A DNA stretch of 64,000 nt from Pectobacterium parmentieri (GCF_001742145.1 NZ_CP015749.1:682001-746000), one strand, 5' to 3'; positions 10,115-19,782 are shown, counted from the stretch's first letter. Notes: generated from the letters alone by a model not told the origin. Numbers and translations: made by a program.

Positions 10115-11011
10115 TTAGTTTAGTGCTTTGTCATTTGGCGCTTTGAACAGCGCTTTCATTTCGTCTGACAGGGCAAAGTTCAGGTTAAGATCTTTTGGCG
10201 GAATCGGCTGTTTGAACCAGCGATCGAACCATTTTTCGGCTTCGCCAGAGGTCTGTACTTCGGCGATGGTGTCATCAACCAGTTTCTTGAATTGCGGATC
10301 GTCTTTGCGCAGCATACAGCCGTAGGCTTCTTCAGACTGCGCTTTACCAACGATATCCCACTGATCGGCGCTTTTTGCTTTCGCACGTTCGCCAGCCAGC
10401 AGTGCATCATCCATCATAAAGGCGACTGCACGGCCGCTTTCCAGTGTGCGGAAAGAGTCGCCATGGTCTTTCGCACTGATGATGCGCATCTTCAGTTGTT
10501 TTTCTTCGTTCAGCTTATTCAGCAGAACTTCAGAGGTTGTACCGGAGGTCACGACGACAGTTTTACCCGCCAAATCCGGGAAATCTTTTACACCGGAATC
10601 TTTTTTGGTTAACAGACGTGTACCGACAACGAAAATGGTGTTAGAGAACGCAGCTTGTTTCTGACGTTCCAGGTTGTTGGTCGTTGAGCCACATTCCAAA
10701 TCGAAAGTCCCGTTCTGTAACAGCGGAATACGATTCTGAGAGGTGATCGGGAGTAGTTTGACCTGTAGGTTAGGCGCATCCAGTTTTTTCTTAATCGCGT
10801 CGACAATTTTGTCAGAGTAGGCCTGAGAATAGCCGACGACTTTCTGCGTATTATCGTAGTAAGAGAAAGGGACGGACGATTCACGGTGGCCAATGACGAT
10901 CACGCCATTATCTTTGACCTTTTTCAATGTACCGGCCAGATCTTCAGCCTGGGCTGCACTGGCGGCAGTGCCAAGCAGAATCAGTGATAATGCCAGTTTA
11001 CGCATTTGCAT
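10115..11011 (-). CDS. gltI: Glutamate/aspartate-binding periplasmic protein GltI
   Basis: Periplasmic solute-binding protein that delivers glutamate and aspartate to GltJKL. The 298-residue product has a Sec signal peptide MQMRKLALSLILLGTAASAAQA, cleaved probably after AQA, then the type 3 solute-binding fold with GVIVIGHRESSVPFSYYD, the conserved LECGSTTNN segment, TSGTTSEVLLNKL and AVAFMMDDALL. The ATG at 11011 is preceded by GGAG nine bases upstream. It is the first gene of its operon. A long 431 bp leader region separates it from lnt and carries a probable NtrC enhancer pair. Confidence 0.97.
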   Translation of the reverse strand: MQMRKLALSLILLGTAASAAQAEDLAGTLKKVKDNGVIVIGHRESSVPFSYYDNTQKVVGYSQAYSDKIVDAIKKKLDAPNLQVKLLPITSQNRIPLLQNGTFDLECGSTTNNLERQKQAAFSNTIFVVGTRLLTKKDSGVKDFPDLAGKTVVVTSGTTSEVLLNKLNEEKQLKMRIISAKDHGDSFRTLESGRAVAFMMDDALLAGERAKAKSADQWDIVGKAQSEEAYGCMLRKDDPQFKKLVDDTIAEVQTSGEAEKWFDRWFKQPIPPKDLNLNFALSDEMKALFKAPNDKALN

Positions 11012-11249
11012 GTTCTAACTCCTTTGCTGTCGTTGCTGCAATAGTTATAGCGCTGTCATCAATAACCATAGGGTTAATGTGTTCGTTATCTTCAAGTTAA
11101 CGTTATATCGCTGAATCACTCATGACACGTTGCTACTTCTCAGTGATAACGTTGCACCGTTAAAGCGCGAAGTTACTGCGTATACAGTTAAAAAGTAGCT
11201 GATTGTAAATAGATTGAAATAGAAATGTTTTCTTTTTGCGATATCCGCC

Positions 11250-11293
11250 GCACCAAATGGCAGCAATGTCAGAGGTTGGCACCAATTTGGTGC
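11250..11293. promoter_or_regulatory. Probable NtrC (GlnG) enhancer sites upstream of gltI
   Basis: The 15-base palindrome GCACCAATTTGGTGC at 11279-11293 matches the NtrC dyad as I know it from the glnA enhancer (GCACCA, three bases, TGGTGC). A weaker partner GCACCAAATGGCAG lies at 11250-11263, about 30 bp away centre to centre, similar to the spacing of the paired glnA sites. The sites lie about 270 bp upstream of the gltI start, a normal enhancer distance. I could not find a clear sigma-54 -24/-12 element between them and gltI. The rest of the 11012-11442 gap shows no other clear signal apart from the lnt terminator. Confidence 0.55.
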
Positions 11294-11393
11294 GTAACTT
11301 GCCCCGCGATAGGGCTTTAAGTCGACGTAATATCCAAAAAAATACAGAAACAACCCTTTACAGGATAATAAGAGGCAAATACCGTGCCAAAAA

Positions 11394-11419
11394 TAAAAAA
11401 AGGCATGCAAAAGCATGCC
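11394..11419 (-). terminator. Rho-independent terminator after lnt
   Basis: GGCATGC pairs with GCATGCC around a four-base loop (TTTT on the minus strand), followed on that strand by seven T residues. It lies 24 bases beyond the lnt stop and separates the lnt-corC-ybeY-ybeZ transcript from gltI. Confidence 0.85.
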
Positions 11420-11442
11420 CTTAGGGACGTGAGGAGGGGCGG

Positions 11443-12972
11443 TTATCGGCGACGTAAACCGAAGAAAACGGCGGTGATGCCGCCTAGCAGCGTAACGATC
11501 CAGAGCGGCCAGGAACCGAAGCGGGCATAAGGCGTTATTCCCGTTGCAGGAACGACCTGCGTGTCAAGCACTGCACGTGTGAACTGCGGCAGGCTGGCGC
11601 TAACTTTACCATCTGGCGTAATCACCGCGGTGACGCCGTTGTTGGTACTACGAACCAGAGGACGCCCTAACTCCAGCGCACGCATGCGTGCCATCTGGAA
11701 ATGTTGCCATGGGCCGATTGAATGGCCGAACCAGGCGTCGTTCGAGATGGTCAACAGCATATCGGTGTCTGGTCGGAAGTTATCACGCACCTGTTGGCCT
11801 AGGATGATTTCATAACAAATAGCGGCATTAAGTTTAAAACCATGCACAGAAAGCTGTGGCTGAACATAGTCCCCTCGACTAAACGACGACATCGGAAGAT
11901 CGAAGAACGGGGCCAGCGGACGTAACAGCGTTTCCAACGGGACAAACTCGCCAAAAGGCACCAGATGGTTTTTGTTGTAGCGGTTCGTCGTGGGGTAGTT
12001 GTATGGCCCTTTGTCGCCGAGTACGATAACTGAGTTATAGAAATCGGTCTTATTGCCATCACGCCGGATGTCGACAATACCCGTAATCAGGCTGCTATTG
12101 TGGCTACGTAGAATATCGTCAATCTGCTTCAAATAGGCGTTCTGGCGGCTTTCAATATCAGGAATTGCCGTTTCCGGCCAGATAACGATAGGTGCCTTGT
12201 CCATATAAGGCAGGCTGTTATCGAGATAGATTCTCAGCGTGTTCAACAGCTCATCTTGTTCCCACTTCATGGCCTGCGGGATATTACCTTGTACCAACGC
12301 GACATTGACGGCGCGTTCTGGTTGCAGGGTGTACCACTGCACGTTACGTAGCGGCCATGCTAAAACGAAAACACCGATAGCAACGGCTGCTGGTGCGATT
12401 TTTCGCTGATTGATGGCGTAAACAAGTAGCCCGCTGAGGCTCATCAATAGGAAGGTAATGGTGTCGATCCCCAGAATGGGCGCGATACCTTTTAATGGGC
12501 CGTCAAGTTGGCTGTAGCCGAATTGCAGCCAGGGAAAGCCGGTGAGCACCCAACCGCGTAGAAATTCGGTTAGCTGCCAGAGAACGGGGGCGGCAAGCGC
12601 AAGACGCCACAGCGTGGTTTTTGGCCACAGGCGTGAGAGCAGGGCAGAAAACAGCAGAGGATAGAGTGACAAATAGGTGGCGAGTAGAATGACTATCGCA
12701 ACATTGACAGGGCCTGGCATTCCGCCAAATTGCGCGATGCTGACATACACCCAGTTTACGCCGCTGCCGAACAGACCTAATCCCCAGCAAAACCCTATCC
12801 AGGCTGACTGACGACTCGTGCGGTTGAGCGTCAGTGCCTGTAGGCCCATGAGCGAGATAATCGCCGCAGGCCAGAAATCAAAAGGAGAAAATGCCAGCGT
12901 GCCACAGGCACCAAATAAGAGCGCCAGCAGGGCTTTGACCCGCTGGCGTTGTAGAAAAGATGCGACAACCAT
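11443..12972 (-). CDS. lnt: Apolipoprotein N-acyltransferase
   Basis: Inner-membrane enzyme that adds the third acyl chain to the N-terminal cysteine of lipoproteins, using phospholipid as donor. The product has an N-terminal multi-helix membrane region (about residues 10-200) and a periplasmic nitrilase domain with the catalytic set: Glu in WPETAIPD, Lys in [11 protein letters not shown] and Cys in ICYEIILG. The frame is open 30 codons further upstream into corC, but the ATG at 12972 gives 509 residues (E. coli 512) and the family start VASFLQRQR, so I use it. A GGAAG site lies 14 bases upstream within the end of corC. It lies seven bases after corC on the same strand. Confidence 0.95.
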   Translation of the reverse strand: MVVASFLQRQRVKALLALLFGACGTLAFSPFDFWPAAIISLMGLQALTLNRTSRQSAWIGFCWGLGLFGSGVNWVYVSIAQFGGMPGPVNVAIVILLATYLSLYPLLFSALLSRLWPKTTLWRLALAAPVLWQLTEFLRGWVLTGFPWLQFGYSQLDGPLKGIAPILGIDTITFLLMSLSGLLVYAINQRKIAPAAVAIGVFVLAWPLRNVQWYTLQPERAVNVALVQGNIPQAMKWEQDELLNTLRIYLDNSLPYMDKAPIVIWPETAIPDIESRQNAYLKQIDDILRSHNSSLITGIVDIRRDGNKTDFYNSVIVLGDKGPYNYPTTNRYNKNHLVPFGEFVPLETLLRPLAPFFDLPMSSFSRGDYVQPQLSVHGFKLNAAICYEIILGQQVRDNFRPDTDMLLTISNDAWFGHSIGPWQHFQMARMRALELGRPLVRSTNNGVTAVITPDGKVSASLPQFTRAVLDTQVVPATGITPYARFGSWPLWIVTLLGGITAVFFGLRRR

Positions 12973-12979
12973 TGCCAAA

Positions 12980-13858
12980 TTATTCTTCCAATTTTGGTTG
13001 GGGGGCATTGTCAGGGATTCTGACATGAACCTGAATGATACGGCGACTGTCTGCCATCGCAACCTTAAACAGGTAACCTTCTATGTCGATGGTTTCGCCA
13101 CGAGCAGGAAGATGGCCGAAAGACTGCATGACCAAGCCGCCGATGGTGTCGACTTCATCATCGCTAAACCGTGTGCCGAAAGCCTCGTTAAAATCTTCTA
13201 TATCGGTTAATGCACGAACGGTGTAGGTCTGGCGATTAAGCTGACGAACATCTCTGTCTTCTTCATCGTCGTATTCGTCTTCAATTTCGCCGACAATCAA
13301 CTCAAGAATATCTTCAATCGTGACCAGGCCGGATACGCCACCAAATTCATCGATGACAATCGCCATGTGATAGCGCAGCGAACGGAACTCATTCAGCATT
13401 CTATCAACGCGTTTACTTTCCGGCACAACAACGGCGGAACGCAGGACTTTATCCATACTGAACGGTTCGGAATCGCTGCGCATAAACGGCAGTAAATCCT
13501 TGGCCATCAGGATGCCTTCAATGTGGTCTTTATCTTCGCTAATGACGGGGAAGCGGGAGTGAGCGGATTCGATAATGACATCCAGACACTCTTCCAACGT
13601 TTGATCACGCTTGAGCGTAATCATCTGCGAGCGAGGGATCATGATGTCACGTACACGCTGGTCGGCGATATCCATGACGCCTTCGAGCATGTCTCGTGTT
13701 TCAGGATCGATCAGGTCATTCTGCTCGGAATCACGAATCAGAGTGAGTAAACCGTTACGATCTTTTGGCTCGCCGTGAAAAAGCTGATTAAGAATAAGAG
13801 AAAAGAAGCCCTTCTTGGGACTGGGTGCATCGCTGTTTTGAGAATGGTCGTCGCTCAT
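12980..13858 (-). CDS. corC: CorC/YbeX family CBS-domain protein (magnesium/cobalt efflux)
   Basis: 292 residues, the E. coli YbeX length. Two CBS domains are visible (about residues 65-125 and 130-190: [18 protein letters not shown]..., [17 protein letters not shown]) followed by a CorC_HlyC domain with [20 protein letters not shown]. Reported roles are magnesium/cobalt homeostasis and, for enteric YbeX, ribosome-related phenotypes. The biochemical role is not settled. It lies between ybeY and lnt on the same strand, and the repeat at 13975-14134 separates it from ybeY. Confidence 0.93.
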   Translation of the reverse strand: MSDDHSQNSDAPSPKKGFFSLILNQLFHGEPKDRNGLLTLIRDSEQNDLIDPETRDMLEGVMDIADQRVRDIMIPRSQMITLKRDQTLEECLDVIIESAHSRFPVISEDKDHIEGILMAKDLLPFMRSDSEPFSMDKVLRSAVVVPESKRVDRMLNEFRSLRYHMAIVIDEFGGVSGLVTIEDILELIVGEIEDEYDDEEDRDVRQLNRQTYTVRALTDIEDFNEAFGTRFSDDEVDTIGGLVMQSFGHLPARGETIDIEGYLFKVAMADSRRIIQVHVRIPDNAPQPKLEE

Positions 13859-13974
13859 GCGTTTTAATTAACATCACTCTTGTTAAAGGATTATTGCCAG
13901 CAACTGGAAGCGGCACAGTGGCTGATGTGGAACGGATAAGTACCCGATATCTTCCCGATCTCGGGGAGACCCGT

Positions 13975-14134
13975 CATACTTCAAGCTGCACGTGCGCTGG
14001 CTGCGATACTCGGCTCACTCGCGTGAACCTTGCCGCGTTACGAGTCCTATAAATGGTCCTCGCCCTAGCGGGCCAACGCCTTGCGTTGTTCAAAACGATA
14101 ACGTTTTGTCCTGCAACTCGAATTATTTAGGGTC
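13975..14134. repeat. ERIC-like intergenic repeat, long copy
   Basis: This 160-bp stretch between ybeY and corC has ends that match the copy at 20443-20515: it starts TACTTCAAGCTGCA and ends TGCAACTCGAATTA, which are imperfect inverted repeats of each other. Near the right end is the near-palindrome CAAAACGATAACGTTTTG (14091-14108). The left part, read on the minus strand, resembles the right end of ERIC/IRU elements (GCAGCTTGAAGTATGACG). The middle about 90 bp is missing from the other copy. It lies in a transcribed gap and is probably non-autonomous. Confidence 0.7.
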
Positions 14135-14153
14135 ATATAAAATGTATTTCTAT

Positions 14154-14633
14154 TTATTCGGTGAGGCCATCTTTTTCTGCAAGGTAAGGGTCGGTATAAC
14201 CCATACTTTGCATAATCTCGGTTTCCAGCGCTTCCATTTCTTCGGCTTCGCTATCTTCGATGTGGTCATACCCTAGCAGATGCAGGCTACCATGGACAAC
14301 CATGTGCGCCCAGTGCTCTTCTACGGTTTTTTCCTGCTCAGCGGCTTCGCGTTCCACAACCTGACGGCAGATGATTAAATCGCCTAGCAGAGGAAGCTCG
14401 ACTTCAGGTGGTGCCTCAAAAGGAAATGACAGCACGTTGGTCGGCTTGTCTTTCCCGCGATAGGTGTTATTCAGATCGCGACTTTCAGCTTCATCGACGA
14501 TACGAATGGTGACTTCAGAGACTTCCTGAAACTGCGGTAGAACGCCTTCCAGCCAGCGCTGAAAGTCTTTTTCTTCCGGTAGCCCCTGTGCTTGCTCGCT
14601 GGCGATTTGTAAATCGAGAATCACCTGACTCAT
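14154..14633 (-). CDS. ybeY: Endoribonuclease YbeY (rRNA maturation, ribosome quality control)
   Basis: Single-strand endoribonuclease acting in 16S rRNA 3' maturation and decay of defective 70S ribosomes. The 159-residue product carries the zinc-binding signature [11 protein letters not shown] near residue 120 and [18 protein letters not shown]. Its ATG overlaps the ybeZ stop by four bases (ATGA), a conserved pairing with the PhoH-like ATPase. Confidence 0.96.
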   Translation of the reverse strand: MSQVILDLQIASEQAQGLPEEKDFQRWLEGVLPQFQEVSEVTIRIVDEAESRDLNNTYRGKDKPTNVLSFPFEAPPEVELPLLGDLIICRQVVEREAAEQEKTVEEHWAHMVVHGSLHLLGYDHIEDSEAEEMEALETEIMQSMGYTDPYLAEKDGLTE

Positions 14634-15688
14634 TTTTGCTCCTGATCTGATGCCGCAGCCTGTGCTTCACGCTTACGCTGTTCTGCTAAGGCGTCTTTAC
14701 GTTTCTGGTCGGCATTTTCCCACGCTTCATAGGCATTCACAATCCGCGCAACCACCGGATGGCGCACCACGTCTTCGCTGTGGAAAAAGTTAAAGCTGAT
14801 CTCTTCCACATCGGCCAACACTTCAATCGCGTGGCGTAAGCCCGATTTCAGATTCTTCGGCAGGTCGATCTGTGTAACGTCGCCGGTGATGACGGCTTTT
14901 GAGTTGAACCCGATACGAGTCAGGAACATTTTCATCTGTTCGATGGTGGTGTTCTGGCTTTCATCCAGAATGATAAAAGCATCATTCAGCGTTCGCCCAC
15001 GCATGTAAGCCAGTGGCGCCACTTCAATGACGTTGCGTTCGATGAGTTTCTCTACGCGCTCAAAGCCCAGCATTTCAAACAGGGCATCATAAAGTGGGCG
15101 CAGGTAAGGATCGACTTTCTGGCTCAGGTCGCCAGGCAGGAAGCCCAATTTCTCGCCAGCTTCGACCGCTGGGCGTGTTAACAGAATGCGACGAATATCC
15201 TGACGCTCCAATGCATCCACGGCGGCAGCGACGGCCAGGTAGGTTTTCCCTGTTCCCGCCGGACCAACGCCGAACGTGATATCGTGATCGAGGATGTTGG
15301 CGACATACTGTGCCTGATTCGGTGTGCGTGGTTTGATTACGCCGCGTTTCGTTCGGATATTGACCACTTTGCCATAATCAGGAACGTGCTCAGCAGACTG
15401 TTCCAGCACGCGAGATTCTTTAATCGCAAGATGAATCTGCTCAGGGTCTATGTCACCGATGACGCCACGTACTGGGGCCGTATCGACATACAGGCGTTGC
15501 AGGATATCGGCGGCAGCCTGCGTCAGCAGGCTTTTACCGACCAGTTTAAACTGGTTATCCCGGCGATTGATCTCAATGCCTAAGCGGCGTTCTAACTGTT
15601 TAATATTGTCATCAAACGGACCGCAAAGGCTGAGCAGGCGTTGGTTATCTGCGGGTTCAAGGGCAATTTCTTTTGTTGTTACGTTCAA
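14630..15688 (-). CDS. ybeZ: PhoH-like ATPase YbeZ
   Basis: Predicted cytoplasmic P-loop NTPase, partner of YbeY. The 352-residue product has the Walker A motif GPAGTGKT, the PhoH-typical [20 protein letters not shown], and Walker B with [10 protein letters not shown]. The C-terminus is a charged Lys/Arg/Glu/Ala tail ([20 protein letters not shown]). It is the first gene of the ybeZ-ybeY-corC-lnt run. No clear promoter was found in the 343 bp between it and miaB, which instead holds several hairpins after miaB. Confidence 0.95.
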   Translation of the reverse strand: MNVTTKEIALEPADNQRLLSLCGPFDDNIKQLERRLGIEINRRDNQFKLVGKSLLTQAAADILQRLYVDTAPVRGVIGDIDPEQIHLAIKESRVLEQSAEHVPDYGKVVNIRTKRGVIKPRTPNQAQYVANILDHDITFGVGPAGTGKTYLAVAAAVDALERQDIRRILLTRPAVEAGEKLGFLPGDLSQKVDPYLRPLYDALFEMLGFERVEKLIERNVIEVAPLAYMRGRTLNDAFIILDESQNTTIEQMKMFLTRIGFNSKAVITGDVTQIDLPKNLKSGLRHAIEVLADVEEISFNFFHSEDVVRHPVVARIVNAYEAWENADQKRKDALAEQRKREAQAAASDQEQK

Positions 15689-15894
15689 ATTATTCCTCTT
15701 GAGCGTTACGGTGCTGGCACTATTTCTGCCCGCACAAAATGAACGGTTGTCAGATGGCCTGATGTATCCGCCATGTGAGTGAATTATTCATCGTGAATGC
15801 CCTATGCTGCAAGTCACAATAATGATATTGGGATGCCGCTTCGCAAAAGCAAATGTAAGCGCCATGAAATTGAAACTGGTTGAAGTTTATCTCT

Positions 15895-16002
15895 GCCTGC
15901 CATAAAAAAACGCAGGGAACGTTTTTCAACGTTGCAAAGCAACGGCCCGAAGGGTGGCAGGCAAGGATAGCCTGCCATAAAAAACGGGTGGCAAAGCCAC
16001 CC
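15895..16002 (-). terminator. Tandem repeated hairpins, including the miaB terminator
   Basis: Reading the minus strand after miaB, GGGTGGC and GCCACCC (16002-15986) form a stem with a TTT loop followed by GTTTTTTA, a good terminator. A second perfect stem GGCAGGC/GCCTGCC follows (15976-15956). The segment GCCTGCCATAAAAAACG occurs twice on the plus strand (15895-15912 with one extra A, and 15970-15986), so the arrangement looks like a duplicated terminator module of about 75 bp. Smaller stems lie between. The remaining part of the gap up to 15688 shows nothing definable. Confidence 0.7.
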
Positions 16003-16031
16003 ACAATAATACCTAAGCAAATGAACGTCGA

Positions 16032-17456
16032 TTATGGCTGGTAGAATCCGACGCCGATCTCGTTCTCTTTACGAGTACGCGCAATCACGGAAGACGGTGA
16101 TTCATGTACGCGCAGATCCATTTGATCTTCGGTACGCACCACGATGCCACGCAATGAGTTGGTATAAACGTCAACGATTTCAACATCGACAAATTTACCG
16201 ATCATATCCGGCGTGCCCTCGAAGTTGACGACTCGGTTGTTTTCTGTACGACCAGACAGTTCCATCACGCTCTTACGCGAGGTGCCTTCCACCAGAATAC
16301 GCTGGACGGTGCCCAGCATGAGGCGGCTAAACCGCATTGCCTGCTGGGTGATGCGTTCTTGCAGAAGGTACAACCGCTGTTTTTTCTCTTCCTCCGGCAC
16401 GTCATCGACCATATCCGCAGCCGGTGTTCCCGGACGGGCGGAATAGACAAAGCTGTAGCTCATATCGAAATTCACATCGGCGATCAGCTTCATGGTCTGT
16501 TCAAAGTCAGCCTGCGTTTCACCAGGGAAACCGATGATAAAGTCAGAACTGATCAGAATACCCGGACGCGCATTGTGCAATTTACGGATGATAGCCTTGT
16601 ATTCCAGCGCGGTATGACGGCGTTTCATCATTGTCAATACGCGGTCAGAGCCGCTTTGCACTGGCAAATGAAGGAAGCTGACCAATTCCGGCGTGTCTTC
16701 ATAGACGCTGATAATATCGTCTGTGAATTCAATCGGATGGCTGGTGGTGAAGCGGACACGATCAATCCCGTCAATGGCGGCGACCAAGCGTAGCAATTCG
16801 GCGAAAGAGCAGATTTCACCGTCATAGGTTTCACCTCGATAGGCGTTAACGTTCTGTCCCAGAAGGTTAACTTCACGCACGCCTTGTGCCGCCAGTTGAG
16901 CGATCTCAAACAAGACGTCATCGCACGGGCGGCTGACTTCTTCGCCACGGGTATAAGGCACCACGCAGAATGTGCAATATTTATTGCAGCCTTCCATGAT
17001 GGAGACGAAAGCCGTCGGCCCTTCGGCGCGGGGCTCTGGCAGACGGTCAAATTTTTCGATTTCAGGGAAGCTGATGTCAACGATAGGGCTACGCGTGCCC
17101 TGAACGTGATTAATCATTTCCGGCAGGCGGTGCAAGGTTTGCGGACCAAAAATAACGTCAACGTAGTGCGCACGTTCACGAATATGCGCGCCTTCCTGCG
17201 AGGCAACGCAGCCTCCGACACCAATAATCAGGTTCGGATTAAGATCTTTCAGCGCTTTCCAGCGACCAAGTTGATGGAAGACCTTTTCCTGCGCCTTTTC
17301 GCGGATCGAACAGGTATTGAGCAGCAGGACATCGGCTTCTTCAGCGATTTCAGTAAGCTCATAGCCGTGCGTACTTCCCAGTAAATCAGCCATCTTTGAT
17401 GAGTCGTACTCATTCATCTGACAGCCCCAGGTTTTAATATGCAGTTTTTTTGTCAT
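16032..17456 (-). CDS. miaB: tRNA-2-methylthio-N6-dimethylallyladenosine synthase MiaB
   Basis: Radical-SAM methylthiotransferase that converts i6A37 to ms2i6A37 in tRNAs reading UNN codons. The 474-residue product has the N-terminal MTTase domain with three cluster cysteines ([32 protein letters not shown]), the radical-SAM CxxxCxxC as CNKYCTFC near residue 157, and a C-terminal TRAM domain. It is divergent from ubiF across 230 bp and followed by a terminator. It is not linked to a dedicated operon. Confidence 0.97.
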   Translation of the reverse strand: MTKKLHIKTWGCQMNEYDSSKMADLLGSTHGYELTEIAEEADVLLLNTCSIREKAQEKVFHQLGRWKALKDLNPNLIIGVGGCVASQEGAHIRERAHYVDVIFGPQTLHRLPEMINHVQGTRSPIVDISFPEIEKFDRLPEPRAEGPTAFVSIMEGCNKYCTFCVVPYTRGEEVSRPCDDVLFEIAQLAAQGVREVNLLGQNVNAYRGETYDGEICSFAELLRLVAAIDGIDRVRFTTSHPIEFTDDIISVYEDTPELVSFLHLPVQSGSDRVLTMMKRRHTALEYKAIIRKLHNARPGILISSDFIIGFPGETQADFEQTMKLIADVNFDMSYSFVYSARPGTPAADMVDDVPEEEKKQRLYLLQERITQQAMRFSRLMLGTVQRILVEGTSRKSVMELSGRTENNRVVNFEGTPDMIGKFVDVEIVDVYTNSLRGIVVRTEDQMDLRVHESPSSVIARTRKENEIGVGFYQP

Positions 17457-17686
17457 CGACTTGCCATTACTCAGTGCGGAAAATAAGAAAGATTCCCCTC
17501 ATTTGGGATGGATATTGTAATCGTTCGCTGACGTTGTGACCAGAGCTGGAAGCCGTGCTGATTTGATAACCCCTTACTTTCTATAAAAATGCGGCTTTTC
17601 TGAAAAATCCCCCGTAAATCCAGTACACTATTTTCATGCATTTTTACTGGTGTGAATAAACCAGAACCAGAGGGGATAAAGCCAAT

Positions 17687-18853
17687 ATGCATTACGATGC
17701 GATTGTGGTCGGCGGTGGTATGGTCGGCGCGGCTGCGGCGCTTGGGCTGGCACAGCAAGGATTTCAGGTTGCGGTGGTTGAGCAAGAAATGCCTGCGCCG
17801 TTTGATGCTGCCAGCCCGCCAGATTTACGGATCTCGGCGATTGGCTACGCGTCGGTTGCGTTGCTGAAAGAGCTGGGCGTATGGCAGAGAGTGCAGCAGA
17901 TGCGCAGTGCGCCTTACCGCCGGCTGGAAACCTGGGAATGGGCGAATGCCAGAGTAGTTTTCGATGCTGCCGACATTCATCTACCTGAGCTGGGTTTTAT
18001 GGTGGAAAACCGTGTGCTGCAATTGGCGCTCTGGGAAAGCTTACAGGAAGAAGAACACTGCGAATGTCACTGCCCGGCTACGCCGCAGAGTCTGCAACAC
18101 ACGGATGATGGCTGGTGCTTGCAACTTACTGATGGGAAACAACTGATGGCTTCACTGGTGGTTGGCGCTGATGGCGCGAACTCTCAGGTTCGCCAGTGGG
18201 CGGGAATTGGCATTAGCGGGTGGCAGTATCGCCAGTCTTGTATGTTGATAGGTGTTGAAACTTCTCAACCGCAGCAGGATGTTACCTGGCAACAGTTCAC
18301 GCCGAGTGGCCCACGTGCGTTTTTACCGCTGTTTGACCAATGGGGATCACTAGTGTGGTATGACAGCCCGCAGCGTATTCGCCAGCTTCAGGCGATGCCG
18401 CTTACACAGTTGGATAAAGAGATTACCGCCGCGTTTCCAGAGCGATTGGGTGCGGTAAAGGCATTCTCCGTAGGGTCATTTCCGCTGATCAGACGCCATG
18501 CCCAAACTTATATCAAGCCCGGTTTGGTGTTGCTGGGCGATGCGGCGCATACCATTAATCCGCTGGCAGGGCAGGGCGTTAATTTAGGATATCGCGATGT
18601 TGAGGCGTTGCTGGATGTGTTGATTAACGCGCGCGATGCTGGGGAAGAATGGGCTTCTGAACGGATTTTACGCCGTTATCAGTGCCGCCGTATGCCGGAT
18701 AACCTGATGATGCAAAGTGGGATGGATTTATTCTATAACGCGTTCAGTAACACATTACCGCCGCTGAGCTTTGCTCGCAATATGGCGCTGATGATTGCAC
18801 AGCGCGCTGGCGTGTTAAAACAGCGCGCACTGAAATATGCCATTGGTGTCTAA
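17687..18853 (+). CDS. ubiF: 3-demethoxyubiquinol 3-hydroxylase UbiF
   Basis: FAD monooxygenase that introduces the last hydroxyl group of the ubiquinone ring. The 388-residue product (E. coli 391) has the N-terminal FAD-binding GGGMVGAAAALGLAQQG, the middle VVGADGANSQVR motif and the C-terminal GDAAHTINPLAGQGVNLG. The order miaB / ubiF / tRNA operon / asnB matches E. coli. The second frame starting at 17652 is a shadow. The same family includes UbiH and UbiI, but the position supports UbiF. Confidence 0.94.
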   Translation: MHYDAIVVGGGMVGAAAALGLAQQGFQVAVVEQEMPAPFDAASPPDLRISAIGYASVALLKELGVWQRVQQMRSAPYRRLETWEWANARVVFDAADIHLPELGFMVENRVLQLALWESLQEEEHCECHCPATPQSLQHTDDGWCLQLTDGKQLMASLVVGADGANSQVRQWAGIGISGWQYRQSCMLIGVETSQPQQDVTWQQFTPSGPRAFLPLFDQWGSLVWYDSPQRIRQLQAMPLTQLDKEITAAFPERLGAVKAFSVGSFPLIRRHAQTYIKPGLVLLGDAAHTINPLAGQGVNLGYRDVEALLDVLINARDAGEEWASERILRRYQCRRMPDNLMMQSGMDLFYNAFSNTLPPLSFARNMALMIAQRAGVLKQRALKYAIGV

Positions 18854-18876
18854 TCCGATAATGAGGATGCCGCCAG

Positions 18877-19491
18877 CTACCGTACTGGCTTGGCGGTGAA
18901 GATAATATCGGCGTCCGCGTCGGTTGTTGCTGTAAAACGAGTATTCCCTACCTGCCGAATGCCTTTACCTGAGGTTCGGCTATCCTGAAGTAGGCCGAAC
19001 ATCATCTCAGTTACTTCACGATTTTCGATATTATTCTCACTCAGTAGTGCAGAAAACACGGCTGTGACAATTTGTAGGTTCTGTGTCGCTGTTTCGGCAG
19101 ATTCTGATGAAGCGCTGAACACGATGAGCTCTGTGAGTTGTTGATTTTGTTTCTCTGCTGACCCGATTAACCCGACGTGCTCATTGAAAATATGCTGAAA
19201 ATCATCAACGGAATGTCCCTTTTCCAGATTAATGGTCAGTTTGAGAGGGATATTGAGTTGTGTCAGATTGGCATTCATTCTGTCAGCAAACTCTTGTGAT
19301 GAAATCTTGAAAGACGCGATATTCGCGGCATACGTTGGGGCGATGAAGCAAAACAGCAGAGCCACATTGAGCAGCAACGTGTTTAACCGCGCACGAACAA
19401 TGGATTGCCACGATTGGTTAACGTGTTTTTGTCGCGATGGCACTACGTGGCTGAAACCATAAGTAATAAAAAATGTAGATAAAACCTTCAT
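18877..19491 (-). CDS. Unrecognised secreted protein
   Basis: I do not recognise this gene. From the ATG at 19491, which follows an AAGGG stretch, it gives 204 residues. A hydrophobic stretch LNTLLLNVALLFCFIAPTYA ending in a signal-peptidase-like AYA-type site lies at about residues 37-56, so either the N-terminus is long or the true start is a GTG inside (VRARLNTLL). The mature part has a Gln/Asn/Ser/Thr-rich character, no cysteines, and two features: a repeated 'ENxxIENREVTEMMF' helix region and an ending TTDADADIIFTAKPVR. It sits between ubiF (convergent) and the tRNA operon (same strand, separated by that operon's terminator). E. coli has no gene here as far as I recall. Confidence 0.7.
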   Translation of the reverse strand: MKVLSTFFITYGFSHVVPSRQKHVNQSWQSIVRARLNTLLLNVALLFCFIAPTYAANIASFKISSQEFADRMNANLTQLNIPLKLTINLEKGHSVDDFQHIFNEHVGLIGSAEKQNQQLTELIVFSASSESAETATQNLQIVTAVFSALLSENNIENREVTEMMFGLLQDSRTSGKGIRQVGNTRFTATTDADADIIFTAKPVR

Positions 19492-19563
19492 GCTGCCCTT
19501 TTTGGGAAAATCGAATGGTTGGGATATGCTTGCTGGCACCAGACTATGTTAATACCAGACATA

Positions 19564-19599
19564 AGAAAACGGGGCGACGTCTTTCGACTGTCGCCCCGT
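19564..19599 (-). terminator. Terminator of the tRNA operon
   Basis: On the minus strand, ACGGGGCGAC and GTCGCCCCGT form a strong stem, extended by GTC/GAC with one bulged A and capped by a GAAA tetraloop, then TTTTCTTA. It lies 26 bases beyond the last tRNA-Gln and upstream of the unrecognised gene at 18.9-19.5 kb. Confidence 0.85.
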
Positions 19600-19624
19600 A
19601 TCTCGCTGTTTTACCAGCTTTATT

Positions 19625-19699
19625 TGGCTGGGGTACGAGGATTCGAACCTCGGAATGCCGGAATCAGAATCCGGTGCCTTACCGCTTGGCGATACCCCA
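19625..19699 (-). tRNA. glnV: tRNA-Gln (anticodon CUG)
   Basis: 75 nt with encoded CCA. The acceptor stem starts TGGGGTA and the anticodon loop TTCTGAT gives anticodon CTG between CCGGA and TCCGG. The T arm has GGTTCGAATCC. It is the last gene of the operon. E. coli has two CUG glutamine tRNAs at the end of this cluster (glnV and glnX), and only one is present here. Confidence 0.97.
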
Positions 19700-19705
19700 A
19701 AAATT

Positions 19706-19782
19706 TGGTAGCTACGACGGGAATCGAACCTGTGACCCCAGCATTATGAGTGCTGTGCTCTAACCAGCTGAGCTACGTAGCC
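19706..19782 (-). tRNA. metU: Elongator tRNA-Met (anticodon CAU), with G1-U72
   Basis: 77 nt with encoded CCA and anticodon CAT in CTCATAA. The 5' acceptor strand is GGCTACG, and the 3' strand reads CGTAGCT, so position 1 pairs G with U instead of C. The first tRNA-Met of the operon (20171-20247) reads CGTAGCC and is fully paired. The D, anticodon and T arms are otherwise the same in both copies. It is the fifth tRNA of the operon. Confidence 0.97.

Noticed and set aside
11012..11250. Sigma-54 promoter for gltI
   Set aside because: I searched the minus strand for GG-N10-GC with fitting flanks and found none, so none is reported despite the NtrC-like sites.
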